Notes: generated from the letters alone by a model not told the origin. A DNA stretch of 64,000 nucleotides from Ectobacillus polymachus (GCF_048159605.1 NZ_JBLREB010000002.1:186001-250000), one strand, 5' to 3'; counted from the stretch's first letter, positions 43,814 to 54,571 are shown. Numbers and translations are program-made.

Positions 43814-44257
43814 ATGAAAGTAGTAATCGCATCTGACCACGGCGGTATGACGATCCGCAAGGAAATTGTTAGTTTATTAGAAGAAATGGGTATTGAATAT
43901 AAAGATTTAGGCTGTGAATGTGAAGCAGGCTCTGTTGATTATCCTGATTTTGCGTTTCCGGTAGCAGAAATGGTTGCAAGCGGCGAATATGATCGCGGCA
44001 TTTTAATTTGCGGTACAGGAATTGGCATGTCCATTGCAGCTAATAAAGTAAAAGGAATTCGTGCTGCACTTGTGCATGATTCATTTAGTGCAAAGGCAAC
44101 ACGTCAGCATAATAATAGTAATATCCTTACAATGGGCGAACGTGTCATTGGCCCTGGTTTAGCAAGAGAAATCGCAGAAATTTGGCTAACGACCGAATAC
44201 GAAGGCGGACGCCATGAAAAAAGAATTAGCAAAATCGACACGTACGAAGCAGAGTAA
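43814..44257 (+). CDS. rpiB: Ribose-5-phosphate isomerase B
   Basis: Interconverts ribulose 5-phosphate and ribose 5-phosphate. A 147-residue RpiB with MKVVIASDHGG at the N terminus, the catalytic cysteine in ILICGTGIGMSIAANK and the HNNSNILTMGERVIG motif. The ATG at 43814 is chosen, seven bases after GGAGGG. An upstream in-frame ATG at 43745 overlaps ywlE and has no ribosome site. It lies 49 bases after ywlE and is likely cotranscribed. Confidence 0.94.
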   Translation: MKVVIASDHGGMTIRKEIVSLLEEMGIEYKDLGCECEAGSVDYPDFAFPVAEMVASGEYDRGILICGTGIGMSIAANKVKGIRAALVHDSFSAKATRQHNNSNILTMGERVIGPGLAREIAEIWLTTEYEGGRHEKRISKIDTYEAE

Positions 44258-44355
44258 TTCTTGTAGAAAAAACGAGAAGGATTCTTACTTTTTTAAGCGT
44301 ATACAAGCATGATATAATGTGCCTGAAGAACCCCCGCGAAAGGAAGAAAATCGTG

Positions 44356-44928
44356 ATGGATGAGCTAGAACATTGGAAACAACAATTGCGAACGGCGCTG
44401 ACTGACTATCAAGAGCAAGCACAGCTAGAAGAAGGTAATCTCTTTGTCGTAGGTTGCAGTACGAGCGAAGTGATTGGGGAAAAAATCGGTACTGCTGGAA
44501 CAATGGCAGTGGCAGAGTCTATTTATGCAGAATTAAAGCAGTTCCAAGACAAACATGGCATTTCGCTGGCATTCCAAGGTTGCGAGCACATCAACCGCGC
44601 CTTGACCATCGAACGTGAGACAGCAAAGAAGCTTGGCTTTGAAGTTGTTTCGGTCATTCCGGTACGTTCGGCAGGCGGGGCATTGTCAACCTATGCGTAT
44701 CATCATATGAAAGATCCGGTCGTTGTAGAATTTATCAAGGCGGATGGCGGCATTGACATTGGTGATACATTCATCGGTATGCATTTGAAACACGTAGCTG
44801 TTCCTGTTCGAACGAGCATTAAGGAAATTGGGAAAGCCCATGTGACAATGGCGAAAACGAGAGCAAAGCTAATCGGCGGCGTTCGTGCCGTCTATGCGGT
44901 GGAAAACGTATCAGTTACTTGTCTATAA
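44356..44928 (+). CDS. ywlG: DUF436 (TIGR01440) protein YwlG
   Basis: A 190-residue protein of the conserved YwlG family. Visible are VVGCSTSEVIGEKIGTAG near the N terminus, FQGCEHINRALTIERETA with Cys and Glu/His residues, and IGDTFIGMHLKHVAVPVR. The family is widespread in Firmicutes, usually between rpiB and glyA as here. It has no proven function. The conserved Cys, His and Asp suggest an enzyme. The start is ATG 44356 or the adjacent GTG 44353, after AAAGGAAG. Confidence 0.88.
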   Translation: MDELEHWKQQLRTALTDYQEQAQLEEGNLFVVGCSTSEVIGEKIGTAGTMAVAESIYAELKQFQDKHGISLAFQGCEHINRALTIERETAKKLGFEVVSVIPVRSAGGALSTYAYHHMKDPVVVEFIKADGGIDIGDTFIGMHLKHVAVPVRTSIKEIGKAHVTMAKTRAKLIGGVRAVYAVENVSVTCL

Positions 44929-44934
44929 AGTTGG

Positions 44935-44978
44935 GAGGATAACAAGGGGAGATATTCCGATTGTTATCCTCTTTTTTT
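44935..44978 (+). terminator. Terminator after ywlG
   Basis: GAGGATAACAA (44935-44945) / TTGTTATCCTC (44961-44971) with a 15-base loop, followed by seven T residues. Confidence 0.92.
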
Positions 44979-45186
44979 ACCCCTCTCTGGAATAGTGTGA
45001 AAATAAAGAGTTTTTCAAGTTGTATTTGATTTTTTCCTTTTACCTTATCGTAAGTCATGATAGAATGAAGATGACCAAAACGTGAATATTAGATCGAATT
45101 ACTGTAATAACATTCGTATTTTTTGTATAAATGCCAATGTTTCAAAGCTGTGCACGTAGTTCGTTAAGAAAAAAGGGGGATTTCAC

Positions 45187-46428
45187 ATGAATCATGTAAA
45201 GCTGCAAGATGAAAAGGTGTATGAAGCAATTCAGTTAGAGTTAGGGAGACAACGTTCTAAAATTGAATTGATTGCGTCTGAAAACTTTGTTAGTGAAGCA
45301 GTTATGGAAGCACAAGGCTCTGTATTAACGAACAAATATGCAGAAGGCTATCCTGGCAAGCGTTATTATGGCGGCTGCGAATATGTTGATATTGTCGAAG
45401 ATATTGCAAGAGACAGAGCGAAAGAAATATTTGGAGCTGACCATGTGAATGTTCAACCGCACTCTGGCGCCCAAGCAAATATGGCAGTATACTTTACGGT
45501 TCTTCAAGCTGGTGATACCGTTCTTGGTATGAACCTATCTCATGGTGGTCACTTAACACATGGTAGTCCTGTTAACTTTAGTGGTGTTCAATATAACTTT
45601 GTAGAATACGGAGTAGATAAGGATACTCATCTTATAGACTATGATGATGTTTTGGCAAAGGCAAAGGAACATAAGCCAAAATTAATCGTAGCAGGAGCAA
45701 GCGCATATCCACGTGTGATCGATTTCAAGAGATTTCGTGAAATCGCGGATAGCGTAGGCGCATACTTAATGGTAGACATGGCCCACATTGCAGGCTTAGT
45801 AGCAGCAGGATTACACCCAAGTCCAGTCCCTTACGCACACTTTGTAACAACAACAACTCATAAAACATTACGCGGCCCTCGCGGCGGTATGATTTTATGT
45901 AAAGAAGAATTTGCAAAGCAAATTGATAAATCAATCTTCCCTGGTATTCAAGGTGGTCCGCTTATGCATGTGATTGCTGGTAAAGCAGTTGCATTTGGCG
46001 AAGCACTTCAAGATGAATTTAAAGACTATGCAAGTCGTATCATTGCAAATGCCGCACGTCTTGCAGAAGGATTACAAAAAGAAGGCTTAACACTTGTGTC
46101 TGGCGGTACAGACAATCATCTTCTTCTTATTGATGTTCGTAATCTTGACATTACAGGTAAAGTAGCCGAACATGTCCTTGATGAGGTCGGCATTACCGTT
46201 AATAAAAATACAATCCCGTATGATCCAGCTAGTCCATTCGTTACGAGCGGTATCCGTGTCGGAACAGCAGCTGTGACAACTCGCGGCTTTGGCTTAGAAG
46301 AAATGGATGAAATTGCATCCATTATTGCATTCACACTTAAAAATCATGAAAATGAAGCAGCATTGGCTGAAGCAAGCGAACGTGTTCGCAAGCTGACAGA
46401 TCGTTTCCCAATGTACAAAGAATTGTAA
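45187..46428 (+). CDS. glyA: Serine hydroxymethyltransferase
   Basis: PLP enzyme converting serine and tetrahydrofolate to glycine and methylene-tetrahydrofolate, the main source of one-carbon units. Seen are SENFVSEAVMEAQGSVLTNK, the folate-side GYPGKRYYGGCEYVD and the Schiff-base lysine in TTTTHKTLRGPRGGM. At 413 residues the length is usual. AAAAAGGGGGAT precedes the ATG. The 215-base upstream region contains no feature I could define with confidence. Confidence 0.97.
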   Translation: MNHVKLQDEKVYEAIQLELGRQRSKIELIASENFVSEAVMEAQGSVLTNKYAEGYPGKRYYGGCEYVDIVEDIARDRAKEIFGADHVNVQPHSGAQANMAVYFTVLQAGDTVLGMNLSHGGHLTHGSPVNFSGVQYNFVEYGVDKDTHLIDYDDVLAKAKEHKPKLIVAGASAYPRVIDFKRFREIADSVGAYLMVDMAHIAGLVAAGLHPSPVPYAHFVTTTTHKTLRGPRGGMILCKEEFAKQIDKSIFPGIQGGPLMHVIAGKAVAFGEALQDEFKDYASRIIANAARLAEGLQKEGLTLVSGGTDNHLLLIDVRNLDITGKVAEHVLDEVGITVNKNTIPYDPASPFVTSGIRVGTAAVTTRGFGLEEMDEIASIIAFTLKNHENEAALAEASERVRKLTDRFPMYKEL

Positions 46429-46442
46429 GAAAATAAATACCG

Positions 46443-46477
46443 AAAGACCGTTACAATATATGTAACGGTCTTTTTTC
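46443..46477 (+). terminator. Terminator after glyA
   Basis: AAAGACCGTTACA / TGTAACGGTCTTT with a 5-base loop ending in six T residues. Confidence 0.92.
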
Positions 46478-46559
46478 TATGTCTAGAACTTGAATTAACG
46501 TATTGTTTTCTATACAATCGTAAATGGTGCAATTTTAACCGGCAAAAGGAGAGATTTCC

Positions 46560-47189
46560 ATGGGAAAACTATATGTATTTGATCACCCTTTAATTCAGCA
46601 TAAGCTAACATATATCCGCGATAAAAGAACGGGTACAAAAGAATTTCGTGAATTAGTAGATGAAGTAGCAAGCTTAATGGCTTTTGAAATTACACGCGAT
46701 CTGCCAGTGGAAGAAATTGAAATTGAAACCCCAGTAAGTGTAGCAAAAACAAAGGTCCTTTCTGGTAAAAAATTAGGAATTATTCCGATTCTTCGTGCTG
46801 GTCTTGGTATGGTTGAAGGTATGTTAAAATTGATTCCAGCTGCCAAGGTAGGTCATATCGGCCTATATCGTGATCCAGAAACGTTAAAACCAATTGAATA
46901 CTATGTAAAGCTTCCATCTGATGTAAACGAACGTGACTTCATTGTAGTGGATCCAATGCTAGCAACAGGCGGATCAGCAGCAGAAGCGATTACCTCTTTG
47001 AAAAAACGCGGAGCAAAACATATTAAACTTATGTGCATTTGTGCAGCTCCTCAAGGCGTTGAAGCAGTACAAGCAGAGCATCCTGACGTCGATATTTATG
47101 TAGCAGCGCTTGATGAAAAGCTAAATGACCATGGCTACATCGTTCCGGGCTTAGGAGACGCTGGAGACCGTTTATTTGGAACAAAATAA
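46560..47189 (+). CDS. upp: Uracil phosphoribosyltransferase
   Basis: Salvages uracil to UMP using PRPP. A 209-residue enzyme with the PRPP-binding loop VDPMLATGGSAAEAI, the N-terminal FDHPLIQHKLTYIRDK and the uracil-binding GYIVPGLGDAGDRLFGTK at the C terminus. AAAAGGAGAGAT precedes the ATG. The order glyA-upp-atp is that of Bacillus. Confidence 0.96.
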   Translation: MGKLYVFDHPLIQHKLTYIRDKRTGTKEFRELVDEVASLMAFEITRDLPVEEIEIETPVSVAKTKVLSGKKLGIIPILRAGLGMVEGMLKLIPAAKVGHIGLYRDPETLKPIEYYVKLPSDVNERDFIVVDPMLATGGSAAEAITSLKKRGAKHIKLMCICAAPQGVEAVQAEHPDVDIYVAALDEKLNDHGYIVPGLGDAGDRLFGTK

Positions 47190-47209
47190 AATAAAGTGAA
47201 CCCCCATTT

Positions 47210-47250
47210 GACCAAAATGAATCCTACCGTTCATTTTGGTCTTTCTTTTT
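47210..47250 (+). terminator. Terminator after upp
   Basis: GACCAAAATGA (47210-47220) / TCATTTTGGTC (47231-47241) with a 10-base loop, followed by TTTCTTTTT. Confidence 0.9.
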
Positions 47251-47825
47251 GGATAACCCTATTTTGAAAAAATGGATTATCTCCCCCTTTTGAATATCTT
47301 CTTTGTTTTTGTATAAGCTATAAGTTGCATGGAATATATTAGGAAATAGTGCTTCTAAACACCTTGCGAGTGTGAATACAATGGAATACAAGAGGAGATT
47401 TCTTAGCTTAGGAGTAGAACTTCGTTGATAGAAGGTTCATTTTTATCGACAAATTCAAAACATCTGAAAAGTTTCGACAAAATACTACGATGAATCACTC
47501 CCTCATGTTATAGTAGTATAGAATGGTATTTTGTTTCTGTGCTTTGTCTAAAGGTCTTTGGAACGTAACAGAAAACAACCTAGGCAACGTGTGGATACAA
47601 GTTTTTTCGTTTTTTTGCGTTTAGTCGTTGACACTATTAAACACACTATTGTATGCTAACAATGGGATAAATGATAGGGCTTTCAGTGTCAGCTTTATGA
47701 CTGTTTTTTGACAAAAACCAAAATGTTTCGTTTTTTTTCAACTATTCTCTCGATAATGAGTTAGGATTATCTCATCGTACAGCTTCCACATGATTTCCTC
47801 ATATCCGTCTAGGAGGGATGAGCGT
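47251..47825 (+). promoter_or_regulatory. Long upstream region of the atp operon with Spo0A-box-like sites and promoter
   Basis: This gene-free stretch contains two Spo0A-box-like sites read on the minus strand: ATCGACAAA (47445-47453) and an exact TTCGACAAA (47473-47481), 28 bases apart. A promoter TTGACA (47628-47633), 18-bp spacer, TATGCT (47652-47657) follows, leaving a leader of about 160 bases before atpZ. T-rich stretches and a small GATAAT / ATTATC hairpin near 47751 complete it. Control of ATP synthase by Spo0A is inference. Confidence 0.5.
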
Positions 47826-48050
47826 TTGCAAGGAAAAAATAAAAATCCGATGAAAGCTTATGCTCTTATGACCGGTGTTCTTTCTTCACTTGTAGGACCT
47901 ATTCTAGTGGGAATTTTTGGCGGTAAGTGGATGGATAGTTACTTTGGTACACTACCTCTTTTCCTTATTATTGGACTGTTATTAGGTATGACAGCAGGTG
48001 TGTATGCAATGACGAGACTCATTCAACAATTTTACGCAGGAGACGAATAA
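47826..48050 (+). CDS. atpZ: AtpZ-like protein of the ATP synthase operon
   Basis: A 74-residue protein with two membrane helices (AYALMTGVLSSLVGPILVGI and LPLFLIIGLLLGMTAGVYA) and a conserved glycine pattern GIFGGKWMDSYFGT. It matches AtpZ, which together with AtpI is thought to help assemble the c-ring or supply Mg2+. The TTG at 47826 is chosen, eight bases after AGGAGGG. Upstream in-frame codons lie before the ribosome site. Its stop overlaps the atpI start by one base. Confidence 0.82.
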   Translation: MQGKNKNPMKAYALMTGVLSSLVGPILVGIFGGKWMDSYFGTLPLFLIIGLLLGMTAGVYAMTRLIQQFYAGDE

Positions 48051-48445
48051 TGGTTGATATGCATGTGCTTGTTCGTAGACAAACAAAATATTTCTTTTAC
48101 ACCCTAGCGCTTTTTGTTTTAGGCTATGGGGTTATGCCTTATCACAAAGTTTTTTTAGGGCTAATTATGGGCGCAATTGTGGGCTTTTTCAGCTTGCGCA
48201 TTGTTGCGTTCAAAACAGACAAGCTGCTCGATCGCGTAGTAAAAGGCGACACGAAGGTTCGCTTTAAAGCAACGGCAGTTAGTACATACTCACGCTTAGC
48301 GACGATGGGATTATTGATTATCTTTGCCATTCGTTATAAAGATTTGGTAGAAGCGTGGGCAATTGGACTCGGATTATTGACAGGGTACCTTGTCATGATC
48401 ATAGATTTTCTATACTTACAGTATACCGGCAGGGAAGAGAGGTGA
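48050..48445 (+). CDS. atpI: ATP synthase protein I
   Basis: A 131-residue membrane protein with four helices (for example FFYTLALFVLGYGVMPYHKV and VFLGLIMGAIVGFFSLRIV). The N terminus HVLVRRQTKYF and length fit AtpI of Bacillus, a c-ring assembly factor not part of the finished enzyme. It starts within the atpZ stop codon (TAATG), so the two are translationally coupled. Confidence 0.87.
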   Translation: MVDMHVLVRRQTKYFFYTLALFVLGYGVMPYHKVFLGLIMGAIVGFFSLRIVAFKTDKLLDRVVKGDTKVRFKATAVSTYSRLATMGLLIIFAIRYKDLVEAWAIGLGLLTGYLVMIIDFLYLQYTGREER

Positions 48446-48452
48446 ATTACTA

Positions 48453-49172
48453 GTGGAACACGGTAAATTAGTTGAGTTTTTAGGCTTAACGTTTGACTTG
48501 TCTAGTGTATTAATGACAACTGTTGCAGCACTCATTGTGTTCCTAATCGCTGTATTGGCTACACGTACATTGGCTCTCCGCCCAACAGGTATTCAGAACT
48601 TTATGGAGTGGATTTTCGACTTTGTAAAGAATATCATTAATAGCGCGATGGATTGGCAAACAGGAGGCCGCTTCTTAACGTTAGGGGTCACTTTAATCAT
48701 GTACATTTTCGTTGCGAACATGCTTGGATTGCCATTTCTTATTACGGAGCATGGAGCAGAACCAACGTCATGGTGGAAATCCCCAACATCTGACCCAGCT
48801 GTTACGTTAACATTAGCCGTGATGGTAGTTGTCCTCACCCATTTTTATGGAATAAAGTTAAAGGGAGCTCGCAATTATTTTAAAGATACTTTCCTACAGC
48901 CTATATGGTGGTTGTTGCCTTTAAAAATCATTGAAGAGTTCGCAAATACTCTTACTCTTGGTCTTCGACTATTCGGTAACATCTATGCAGGTGAAATTCT
49001 ATTAACGTTACTAGCGGGATTAGGAACAAGCAGCGCACTCGGAGCTGTTGGTGGCGGTGTAGCAATGCTTGCATGGCAAGGGTTCAGTATTTTTGTAGGA
49101 TCCATCCAAGCCTTTATTTTCACAATGTTAACTATGGTGTATATGGCTCATAAAATCAGTCATGAACATTAA
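48453..49172 (+). CDS. atpB: ATP synthase subunit a
   Basis: Membrane subunit forming the proton half-channels beside the c-ring. A 239-residue protein with five or six helices. The essential arginine is in TLGLRLFGNIYAGEIL, and the last helix carries GFSIFVGSIQAFIFTMLTMV. The GTG start at 48453 follows AAGAGAGGTGAAT. It is the first structural subunit in the standard order B-E-F-H-A-G-D-C. Confidence 0.96.
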   Translation: MEHGKLVEFLGLTFDLSSVLMTTVAALIVFLIAVLATRTLALRPTGIQNFMEWIFDFVKNIINSAMDWQTGGRFLTLGVTLIMYIFVANMLGLPFLITEHGAEPTSWWKSPTSDPAVTLTLAVMVVVLTHFYGIKLKGARNYFKDTFLQPIWWLLPLKIIEEFANTLTLGLRLFGNIYAGEILLTLLAGLGTSSALGAVGGGVAMLAWQGFSIFVGSIQAFIFTMLTMVYMAHKISHEH

Positions 49173-49222
49173 TAAATTGCATTACATTATATAGTTATAA
49201 TTTAAAAGGAGGATATTTTAAA

Positions 49223-49435
49223 ATGAATTTAATCGCAGCTGCAATTGCAATTGGTTTAGCAGCACTTGGTGCTGGTATCGGTAACGGTTTAATCGTATCT
49301 CGTACAGTTGAGGGTACTGCTCGTCAACCAGAATTACGTGGAACACTTCAAACAATCATGTTCATCGGGGTTGCATTAGTTGAAGCCCTTCCAATTATCG
49401 CGGTAGTTATCGCATTCATGGTTCTTAACAAATAA
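49223..49435 (+). CDS. atpE: ATP synthase subunit c
   Basis: A 70-residue hairpin of two membrane helices that builds the rotor ring. The proton-carrying glutamate is E54 in GVALVEALPII. The polar loop is RQPEL, and the first helix has the glycine-rich ALGAGIGNGL packing motif. No sodium-binding signature (Gln with Ser/Thr near the Glu) is seen, so proton coupling is expected. AAAGGAGGATAT gives strong initiation, in line with the high copy number needed. Confidence 0.97.
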   Translation: MNLIAAAIAIGLAALGAGIGNGLIVSRTVEGTARQPELRGTLQTIMFIGVALVEALPIIAVVIAFMVLNK

Positions 49436-49455
49436 GGGATGATCCCCTACCAATA

Positions 49456-49491
49456 AATGGCGAAGATCGTTTTGTGAACTTCTTCGCCATT
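49456..49491 (+). other. Hairpin between atpE and atpF
   Basis: AATGGCGAAGA (49456-49466) / TCTTCGCCATT (49481-49491) with a 14-base loop and weak T content after it. Probably an attenuating or mRNA-stabilising element that keeps atpE expression above that of the later genes. Confidence 0.65.
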
Positions 49492-49553
49492 GCTTTATGA
49501 TGAAAAATTCAGTCTTTTTTTGTAGGCGAAACTATTGAAGGGAGTGAATCCTA

Positions 49554-50051
49554 ATGCTTTTAGGGGCTGCCATTCCGTATGGAACGATGATTTATCAATT
49601 GGTAATTTTCCTAATTCTATTAGCATTGCTGCGTAAATATGCATTTGGTCCGTTGATGAACATTATGAAACAACGTGAAGAACATATTGCGAGCGAACTT
49701 GAAGCTGCTGAACAAAACAATTCTGAATCCAAGAAATTGGTGGCAGAACAACGTGAGTTCATGAAGCAAGCAAAAGTAGAAGCACAGGACTTAATTGAAA
49801 GAGCGAAAAAGCAAGCGGAAGAACAAAGAGAAGGTATCGTTGTTGCTGCTAAGGCAGAAGCAGAAACAATCAAAAATGCTGCTCTTAGTGAAATTCAGCG
49901 CGAAAAAGAACAAGCCATTGCTGCATTGCAAGAACAAGTGGCAACTCTATCTGTTCAAATTGCTTCTAAAGTAATTGAAAAAGAACTGAAAGAGGAAGAC
50001 CAAGCCAAGCTTATTCGTGACTACATGAACAAAGTAGGAGAAGTACGATGA
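49554..50051 (+). CDS. atpF: ATP synthase subunit b
   Basis: A 165-residue peripheral stalk subunit. One N-terminal membrane helix (IYQLVIFLILLALLRKYAFG) is followed by a long charged helix (about residues 35-150) that forms the right-handed coiled-coil dimer. The C terminus contacts delta. The stop overlaps the atpH start by four bases (ATGA). Confidence 0.96.
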   Translation: MLLGAAIPYGTMIYQLVIFLILLALLRKYAFGPLMNIMKQREEHIASELEAAEQNNSESKKLVAEQREFMKQAKVEAQDLIERAKKQAEEQREGIVVAAKAEAETIKNAALSEIQREKEQAIAALQEQVATLSVQIASKVIEKELKEEDQAKLIRDYMNKVGEVR

Positions 50052-50587
50052 GTATGGAGCTAGTTGCTAAACGTTATGCAGTCGCTCTTTTTCAAATTGC
50101 TAAAGAACAACAAGTATTAGAAACATTTGAAGAACAATTACGTGATGTAAAGCAAGTGTTTCAAACAAGTGATTTAGCAGCTTTTTTAGAACAACCTAAC
50201 ATTTCTAACGAAAAGAAGAAAGACTTGTTAAGCCGAGCTTTTTCTTCTCTATCACAATATATTTTAAACACATTATATATTTTGATTGACAACCATCGTG
50301 AAGAGATCATTCCTGCTATTGCAGATGCGTACATTGCATTAGCCAATGAAGAACGGAACGTGGCCGATGCCCTTGTATACTCCGTTCGTGAACTTACAGA
50401 AGGTGAAAAGGTTGGCATTGCAGAAGCCTTTGCAAAAATGAGCGGGAAAGATGCCATTCGTATTCAAAATATTGTAGATGATAACTTACTTGGCGGTATT
50501 AAAGTCCGCATCGGCAACCGTATTTACGACGGAAGCTTAAGAGGAAAATTAACGCGTATTGAACGCACACTTTTGAACAATAGATAG
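50048..50587 (+). CDS. atpH: ATP synthase subunit delta
   Basis: A 179-residue subunit joining the peripheral stalk to the top of F1. The N-terminal six-helix domain begins VAKRYAVALFQIAKEQ, and the C-terminal motif LGGIKVRIGNRIYDGSLRGK is the family signature. It overlaps atpF by four bases, so the two stalk proteins are translationally coupled. Confidence 0.96.
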   Translation: MSMELVAKRYAVALFQIAKEQQVLETFEEQLRDVKQVFQTSDLAAFLEQPNISNEKKKDLLSRAFSSLSQYILNTLYILIDNHREEIIPAIADAYIALANEERNVADALVYSVRELTEGEKVGIAEAFAKMSGKDAIRIQNIVDDNLLGGIKVRIGNRIYDGSLRGKLTRIERTLLNNR

Positions 50588-50598
50588 GGGTGAAACGC

Positions 50599-52107
50599 AT
50601 GAGCATCAAAGCTGAAGAAATCAGTGCACTGATAAAACAGCAAATTGAAAACTATCAGTCAGAAATCGAAGTTAGTGATGTTGGTACAGTCATCCAAGTA
50701 GGTGATGGTATCGCACGTGCTCATGGTCTTGATAACGTAATGGCGGGAGAACTAGTTGAGTTCTCTAACGGAGTTATGGGACTAGCGCAAAACTTAGAGG
50801 AAAATAACGTAGGTATCGTTATCTTAGGGCCATACTTAGGCATTAAAGAAGGTGACGAAGTTCGCCGTACGGGTCGCATCATGCAAGTACCAGTTGGGGA
50901 AGAACTAATTGGTCGCGTAGTGAATCCACTAGGACAACCTGTAGATGGATTAGGTCCAATTGCTACGACTAAGACTCGTCCAATTGAAAGCAATGCACCA
51001 GGCGTTATGGATCGTAAATCTGTTAATGAACCACTTCAAACAGGTATTAAAGCAATCGATGCTCTTGTACCAATCGGCCGCGGACAACGTGAGTTAATCA
51101 TCGGGGACCGTCAAACTGGTAAAACAGCAATTGCGCTTGATACGATTATTAACCAAAAAGACCAAGATATGATTTGTATTTACGTTGCTATTGGTCAAAA
51201 AGAATCTACTGTTCGTAACGTAGTAGAAACTCTTCGTAAATATGGTGCATTAGACTACACAATCGTTGTAACTGCTTCTGCATCTTCACCAGCTCCAATG
51301 TTATACTTAGCTCCTTATGCTGGTGTATCAATGGGTGAAGAGTTTATGTATAACGGTAAGCATGTATTGATCATCTATGATGATTTAACGAAGCAAGCAG
51401 CTGCATATCGTGAACTTTCCTTGCTACTTCGTCGTCCTCCAGGTCGTGAAGCTTATCCAGGGGATGTTTTCTACTTGCACTCTCGTTTACTAGAACGTGC
51501 TGCAAAATTAAGCGATGCAAAAGGCGGCGGCTCAATTACAGCTCTTCCTTTCATTGAAACACAAGCAGGGGACGTTTCAGCATACATCCCAACAAACGTA
51601 ATTTCCATTACAGATGGACAAATTTTCTTACAATCTGATTTATTCTTCGCAGGTATTCGTCCAGCAATTGATGCTGGTACATCTGTATCCCGTGTAGGGG
51701 GCGCTGCCCAAATTAAGGCAATGAGTAAAGTTGCTGGTACACTTCGTCTTGACTTAGCGTCATACCGTGAACTTGAAGCGTTTGCTCAATTCGGTTCTGA
51801 CCTTGATAAAGCTACACAAAACAAGTTGAACCGTGGTGCTCGTACAGTTGAAGTGCTAAAACAAGACTTGCACAAGCCACTTAAGGTTGAAAAGCAAGTT
51901 ATGATTCTTTATGCACTAACTCGCGGATTCCTAGATGATATTCCTGTATCTGACATCCAACGTTTCGAAAGCGAAATGAATAGCTGGTTAGAGTCTAACC
52001 GTCCAGAAGTTCTTGCAGAACTTGTTAAGACGAAGAAGCTACTAGCTGATGATACAATGGCTTCTGCTATTAACGACTTTAAGAAAACATTCGTTGTTTC
52101 TGAATAA
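50599..52107 (+). CDS. atpA: ATP synthase subunit alpha
   Basis: The 502-residue non-catalytic nucleotide-binding subunit of F1. The P-loop GDRQTGKTAIALD and the arginine-finger segment near AGTSVSRVGGAAQIKAM are present. The ATG at 50599 is chosen because AGGGGTG precedes it and MSIKAEEISALIKQQI matches Bacillus AtpA. A GTG at 50590 is inside the ribosome site. Confidence 0.97.
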   Translation: MSIKAEEISALIKQQIENYQSEIEVSDVGTVIQVGDGIARAHGLDNVMAGELVEFSNGVMGLAQNLEENNVGIVILGPYLGIKEGDEVRRTGRIMQVPVGEELIGRVVNPLGQPVDGLGPIATTKTRPIESNAPGVMDRKSVNEPLQTGIKAIDALVPIGRGQRELIIGDRQTGKTAIALDTIINQKDQDMICIYVAIGQKESTVRNVVETLRKYGALDYTIVVTASASSPAPMLYLAPYAGVSMGEEFMYNGKHVLIIYDDLTKQAAAYRELSLLLRRPPGREAYPGDVFYLHSRLLERAAKLSDAKGGGSITALPFIETQAGDVSAYIPTNVISITDGQIFLQSDLFFAGIRPAIDAGTSVSRVGGAAQIKAMSKVAGTLRLDLASYRELEAFAQFGSDLDKATQNKLNRGARTVEVLKQDLHKPLKVEKQVMILYALTRGFLDDIPVSDIQRFESEMNSWLESNRPEVLAELVKTKKLLADDTMASAINDFKKTFVVSE

Positions 52108-52114
52108 TAGAAAG

Positions 52115-52136
52115 AAAGCCGGCTTTGCCCGGCTTT
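52115..52136 (+). other. Hairpin between atpA and atpG
   Basis: AAAGCCGG / CCGGCTTT with a 6-base loop, just after the atpA stop codon. No T run follows. Likely an mRNA processing or stability element. Confidence 0.6.
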
Positions 52137-52215
52137 AAGTAATAAGCAAAGGGAGGATATCGAACAGGCCGATTCTTCCGTCATGCCTATTTTGGACAAA
52201 AGGTGGTGAGAACCT

Positions 52216-53073
52216 GTGGTATCTTTACGCGATATAAAAACGAAAATTACTTCCACGAAGAAAACGAGTCATATTACAAAGGCAATGGAAATGGTTTCCG
52301 CCTCTAAATTGAGTCGTGCTGAGCAAAATGCAAAAGCATTCACTCCTTACGTGAACAAAATTCAAGAGGTTATTGCTGATGTATCAAGTGGTAGCGGTGT
52401 AAACCATCCTATGCTCGTTACTCGTCCAGTTAAACGTACAGGCTATATCGTTATTACGTCTGACCGTGGATTAGCTGGTGCTTATAACAGTAACGTATTA
52501 CGTGCAATAAGCAAAGAAATAATGGAACGCCACAATAACGATGCTAGTCAATATGCGATTATTGTACTAGGACGTGTGGGTCGTGATTATTTAAAACGTC
52601 GCGGTTTTAATATCATTGATGATGTTACTGGCTTATCCGACCAACCTGTATTTGCAGACATTAAGGATATTGCTGCTAGCTCCGTAGAAAAGTTCTCCGA
52701 TGGTACATTCGATGAATTGTACATTTATTTCAATCATTTCATCACCAAAATGCAACAAGAAGTACAATCGAAGAAGCTTTTGCCGTTATCAGATGTAGAG
52801 GCTAACGCTTCACATACGCTTTATGAATTTGAGCCTTCAGAAGAAGAAATTCTTAAAGTTTTATTGCCACAATACGCAGAAAGCTTAATTTTTGGTGCCT
52901 TGCTGGACGGTAAAGCAAGTGAGCACGCTGCGCGTATGACAGCAATGAAGAGTGCAACAGACAATGCGAAAGACATTATTGGAACACTTACACTTTCTTA
53001 TAACCGCGCTCGTCAAGCAGCGATCACGCAAGAAATTACGGAAATCGTTGGTGGTGCAGCAGCACTCGAATAG
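52216..53073 (+). CDS. atpG: ATP synthase subunit gamma
   Basis: The 285-residue central shaft that rotates inside the alpha3beta3 head. The N-terminal helix (SLRDIKTKITSTKKTSHITK) and the C-terminal helix with SYNRARQAAITQEITEIVGG form the antiparallel coiled coil. The GTG start lies behind AGGTGGTGAG. The short spacer to atpA contains a hairpin. Confidence 0.96.
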   Translation: MVSLRDIKTKITSTKKTSHITKAMEMVSASKLSRAEQNAKAFTPYVNKIQEVIADVSSGSGVNHPMLVTRPVKRTGYIVITSDRGLAGAYNSNVLRAISKEIMERHNNDASQYAIIVLGRVGRDYLKRRGFNIIDDVTGLSDQPVFADIKDIAASSVEKFSDGTFDELYIYFNHFITKMQQEVQSKKLLPLSDVEANASHTLYEFEPSEEEILKVLLPQYAESLIFGALLDGKASEHAARMTAMKSATDNAKDIIGTLTLSYNRARQAAITQEITEIVGGAAALE

Positions 53074-53081
53074 GTTGGTCT

Positions 53082-53109
53082 GCTAAAGGAGCCATCGGCT
53101 TCTTTTAGC
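53082..53109 (+). other. Hairpin between atpG and atpD
   Basis: GCTAAAGGAGCC (53082-53093) pairs with GGCTTCTTTTAGC (53097-53109), with one bulge, around a 3-base loop. A third intercistronic hairpin in the operon, again without a T run. Confidence 0.55.
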
Positions 53110-53143
53110 GGCAAAAACCTGCCATAGACCGTGGATTATATAA

Positions 53144-54571
<1,428 letters not shown>

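Noticed and set aside
45085..45120. PurR box upstream of glyA
   Set aside because: CGAA and TTCG lie in opposed orientation, but the rest of the PurBox consensus is not matched and the spacing is doubtful.
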